A stretch of 64,000 bases of DNA, taken from NCBI RefSeq assembly GCF_001436095.1, contig NZ_AYYK01000025.1:1-64000 (forward strand), written 5' to 3'. A program made the position numbers and the translations under genes. Positions 63,093-64,000 of this stretch are shown here, in pieces. Under the pieces are notes generated by a model. That model worked only from the letters and a program-made list of their open reading frames with translations, searched no databases and had not been told where the DNA came from. The stretch is from Lapidilactobacillus dextrinicus DSM 20335 (GTDB lineage Bacteria > Bacillota > Bacilli > Lactobacillales > Lactobacillaceae). Every line of letters begins with the position of its first letter. Within the stretch, counting starts at the first letter, position 1.

Positions 63093-64000
63093 TTATTGTT
63101 CGAATAATGGTAAATCAATGTTCTCAAAACTTTGCGGATATAAATCCGTAACAGTGACGCCCAACAAGCGAATGCCATCTGCAAGATCACCATAAGTTTG
63201 CCACAACTGCCAAGCAATTTTAAAAATCTGCTCGGCCTCATTTAAATATTGGTCAACAGATTGGCGTTTGGTCGTGGTCACAAAATCACTATTCCGCATT
63301 TTAAGGACTAAAACACGTCCATGTAATTGTTTTTTTGCAAGTTCTTCAGCAACCAGTTGACTAATTAATTGCAATTGACGTTTAACCCGTTCTTCAGCTT
63401 GAATCTCTGGACTATAGGTTCGTTCTTTACCAATAGAACGTCGCTTACGTTGACCTTGAACTGGACTATCATCAACACCACGTGCATGCTGGTACATTAT
63501 AAATCCCATTTTGTTAAAACGCCGAATCAAAGTCATTTGCGGTACTTTAATTAAATCGCCACCGGTATAAATATTCAAGTCATGCAAAACCGCCTGTGTT
63601 TTTTTACCAACACCAAAAAATTGTTCAATTGGTAAATCATGGAGAAAAACCAATGCTTGTTCGGGACGAATAATAGTTCGACCGATAGGTTTATTATGAT
63701 CGGATGCAACTTTTGCTAAAAATTTATTATAAGAGATACCCAGTGAACAAGTTAAATGCGTCTCTTTAAAAATTTGTTGTTGAATCCACTTCGCTAATTT
63801 AATTGTGTTTGGTTCTTGCTTTTTATTATGGGTCACATCCAAAAAAGCCTCATCTAGCGAAATTGGTTCAATCATTTCAGTAACTTGATGAAAAATCTGA
63901 TGAACCTGGTTAGAAACTTGACGGTAAAGGTCAAAGTGTGGTGGTACAAAAACCAGTTCATTGCTGGGAATTAATTTCAAGGCTTGGGCAGCTGGCATTG
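63093..64000 (-). CDS. dinB: DNA polymerase IV (5' end beyond the window)
   Basis: The C-terminal part of a Y-family translesion polymerase, cut by the window edge; about 60 N-terminal residues are missing. IEPISLDEAFLDVT has the catalytic SxDE pair and SLGISYNKFLAKVASDHNKP the palm motif. FFGVGKKTQAVLHDLNI is the helix-hairpin-helix thumb, and the little-finger domain ends in LLGVTVTDLYPQSFENIDLPLF. It copies past damaged bases. Confidence 0.93.
   Translation of the reverse strand, partial: MPAAQALKLIPSNELVFVPPHFDLYRQVSNQVHQIFHQVTEMIEPISLDEAFLDVTHNKKQEPNTIKLAKWIQQQIFKETHLTCSLGISYNKFLAKVASDHNKPIGRTIIRPEQALVFLHDLPIEQFFGVGKKTQAVLHDLNIYTGGDLIKVPQMTLIRRFNKMGFIMYQHARGVDDSPVQGQRKRRSIGKERTYSPEIQAEERVKRQLQLISQLVAEELAKKQLHGRVLVLKMRNSDFVTTTKRQSVDQYLNEAEQIFKIAWQLWQTYGDLADGIRLLGVTVTDLYPQSFENIDLPLFEQ

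Noticed and set aside
1-64000. CRISPR arrays, insertion sequences, prophage genes, tRNA or rRNA genes
   Set aside because: No regularly spaced repeats, transposase or phage frames, or tRNA/rRNA-like sequences were recognised.

Overview
The window is a stretch of chromosome from a low-GC Gram-positive bacterium, almost certainly a member of the Lactobacillaceae. The signs are strict Shine-Dalgarno sites, T-box and L20-leader regulation, the Firmicutes blocks yqeG-yqeH-yhbY-nadD-yqeK-rsfS, polA-mutM-coaE-nrdR-dnaB-dnaI-thrS-infC-rpmI-rplT and ecsAB/hit/prsA/yhaM, and AT-rich codon use. I see no prophage, insertion sequence, CRISPR array, tRNA or rRNA gene. Nearly all genes lie on the minus strand. 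The plus-strand exceptions are a small membrane protein, hit-yhaH, prsA and an rluA-family gene.

Region by region. 1-10.6 kb is an exopolysaccharide/capsule cluster read right to left: priming glycosylphosphotransferase, GT2, LicD, IspD/TarI-like cytidylyltransferase, SDR reductase/epimerase, GT2, Wzx flippase, GT4, Wzy polymerase and a tiny signal-peptide ORF. The Wzx-GT4-Wzy end is visibly more AT-rich and has its own promoter. 10.7-18.4 kb holds a GNAT acetyltransferase, a cysteine pair (cysK plus a MetA-family protein probably acting as serine acetyltransferase), a DUF3737 protein with an aldehyde dehydrogenase, a membrane-anchored matrixin-type protease and gndA. 18.5-24.6 kb is the ribosome-assembly/NAD/tRNA-modification operon. 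24.8-26.5 kb has an aldo/keto reductase and an EstA-like esterase.

27-37.8 kb is the translation and replication block, with an L20 leader before infC (which starts on AUA) and a Thr T-box before thrS. 38-46 kb carries murC-ytpR, small enzymes, an AbrB/membrane-protein fusion and trmB-ecsB-ecsA. 46-52 kb is the hit/prsA/yhaM/pbp1A neighbourhood. 53-58 kb is a purine-nucleoside ABC transporter of the BMP/Nup type. 58.6-59.3 kb is a roughly 610-nt structured noncoding RNA. 59.3-64 kb has a YczE-type membrane protein, a stand-alone PTS IIA, argR-argS and the truncated dinB.

The most interesting item is the large noncoding RNA at about 58643-59256 (minus). It has a promoter, a 10-bp closing stem, internal hairpins, an intrinsic terminator and no coding frame. 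Its size and architecture fit the ROOL class, and a near-consensus cre (CcpA) site lies over its -35 box. Two further unexplained structured regions are a set of nested hairpins between rplT and the esterase gene (26604-26880) and a short orphan RNA with promoter and terminator after prsA (48457-48542). Calls rest on reading the sequence and family knowledge; no database search was possible.
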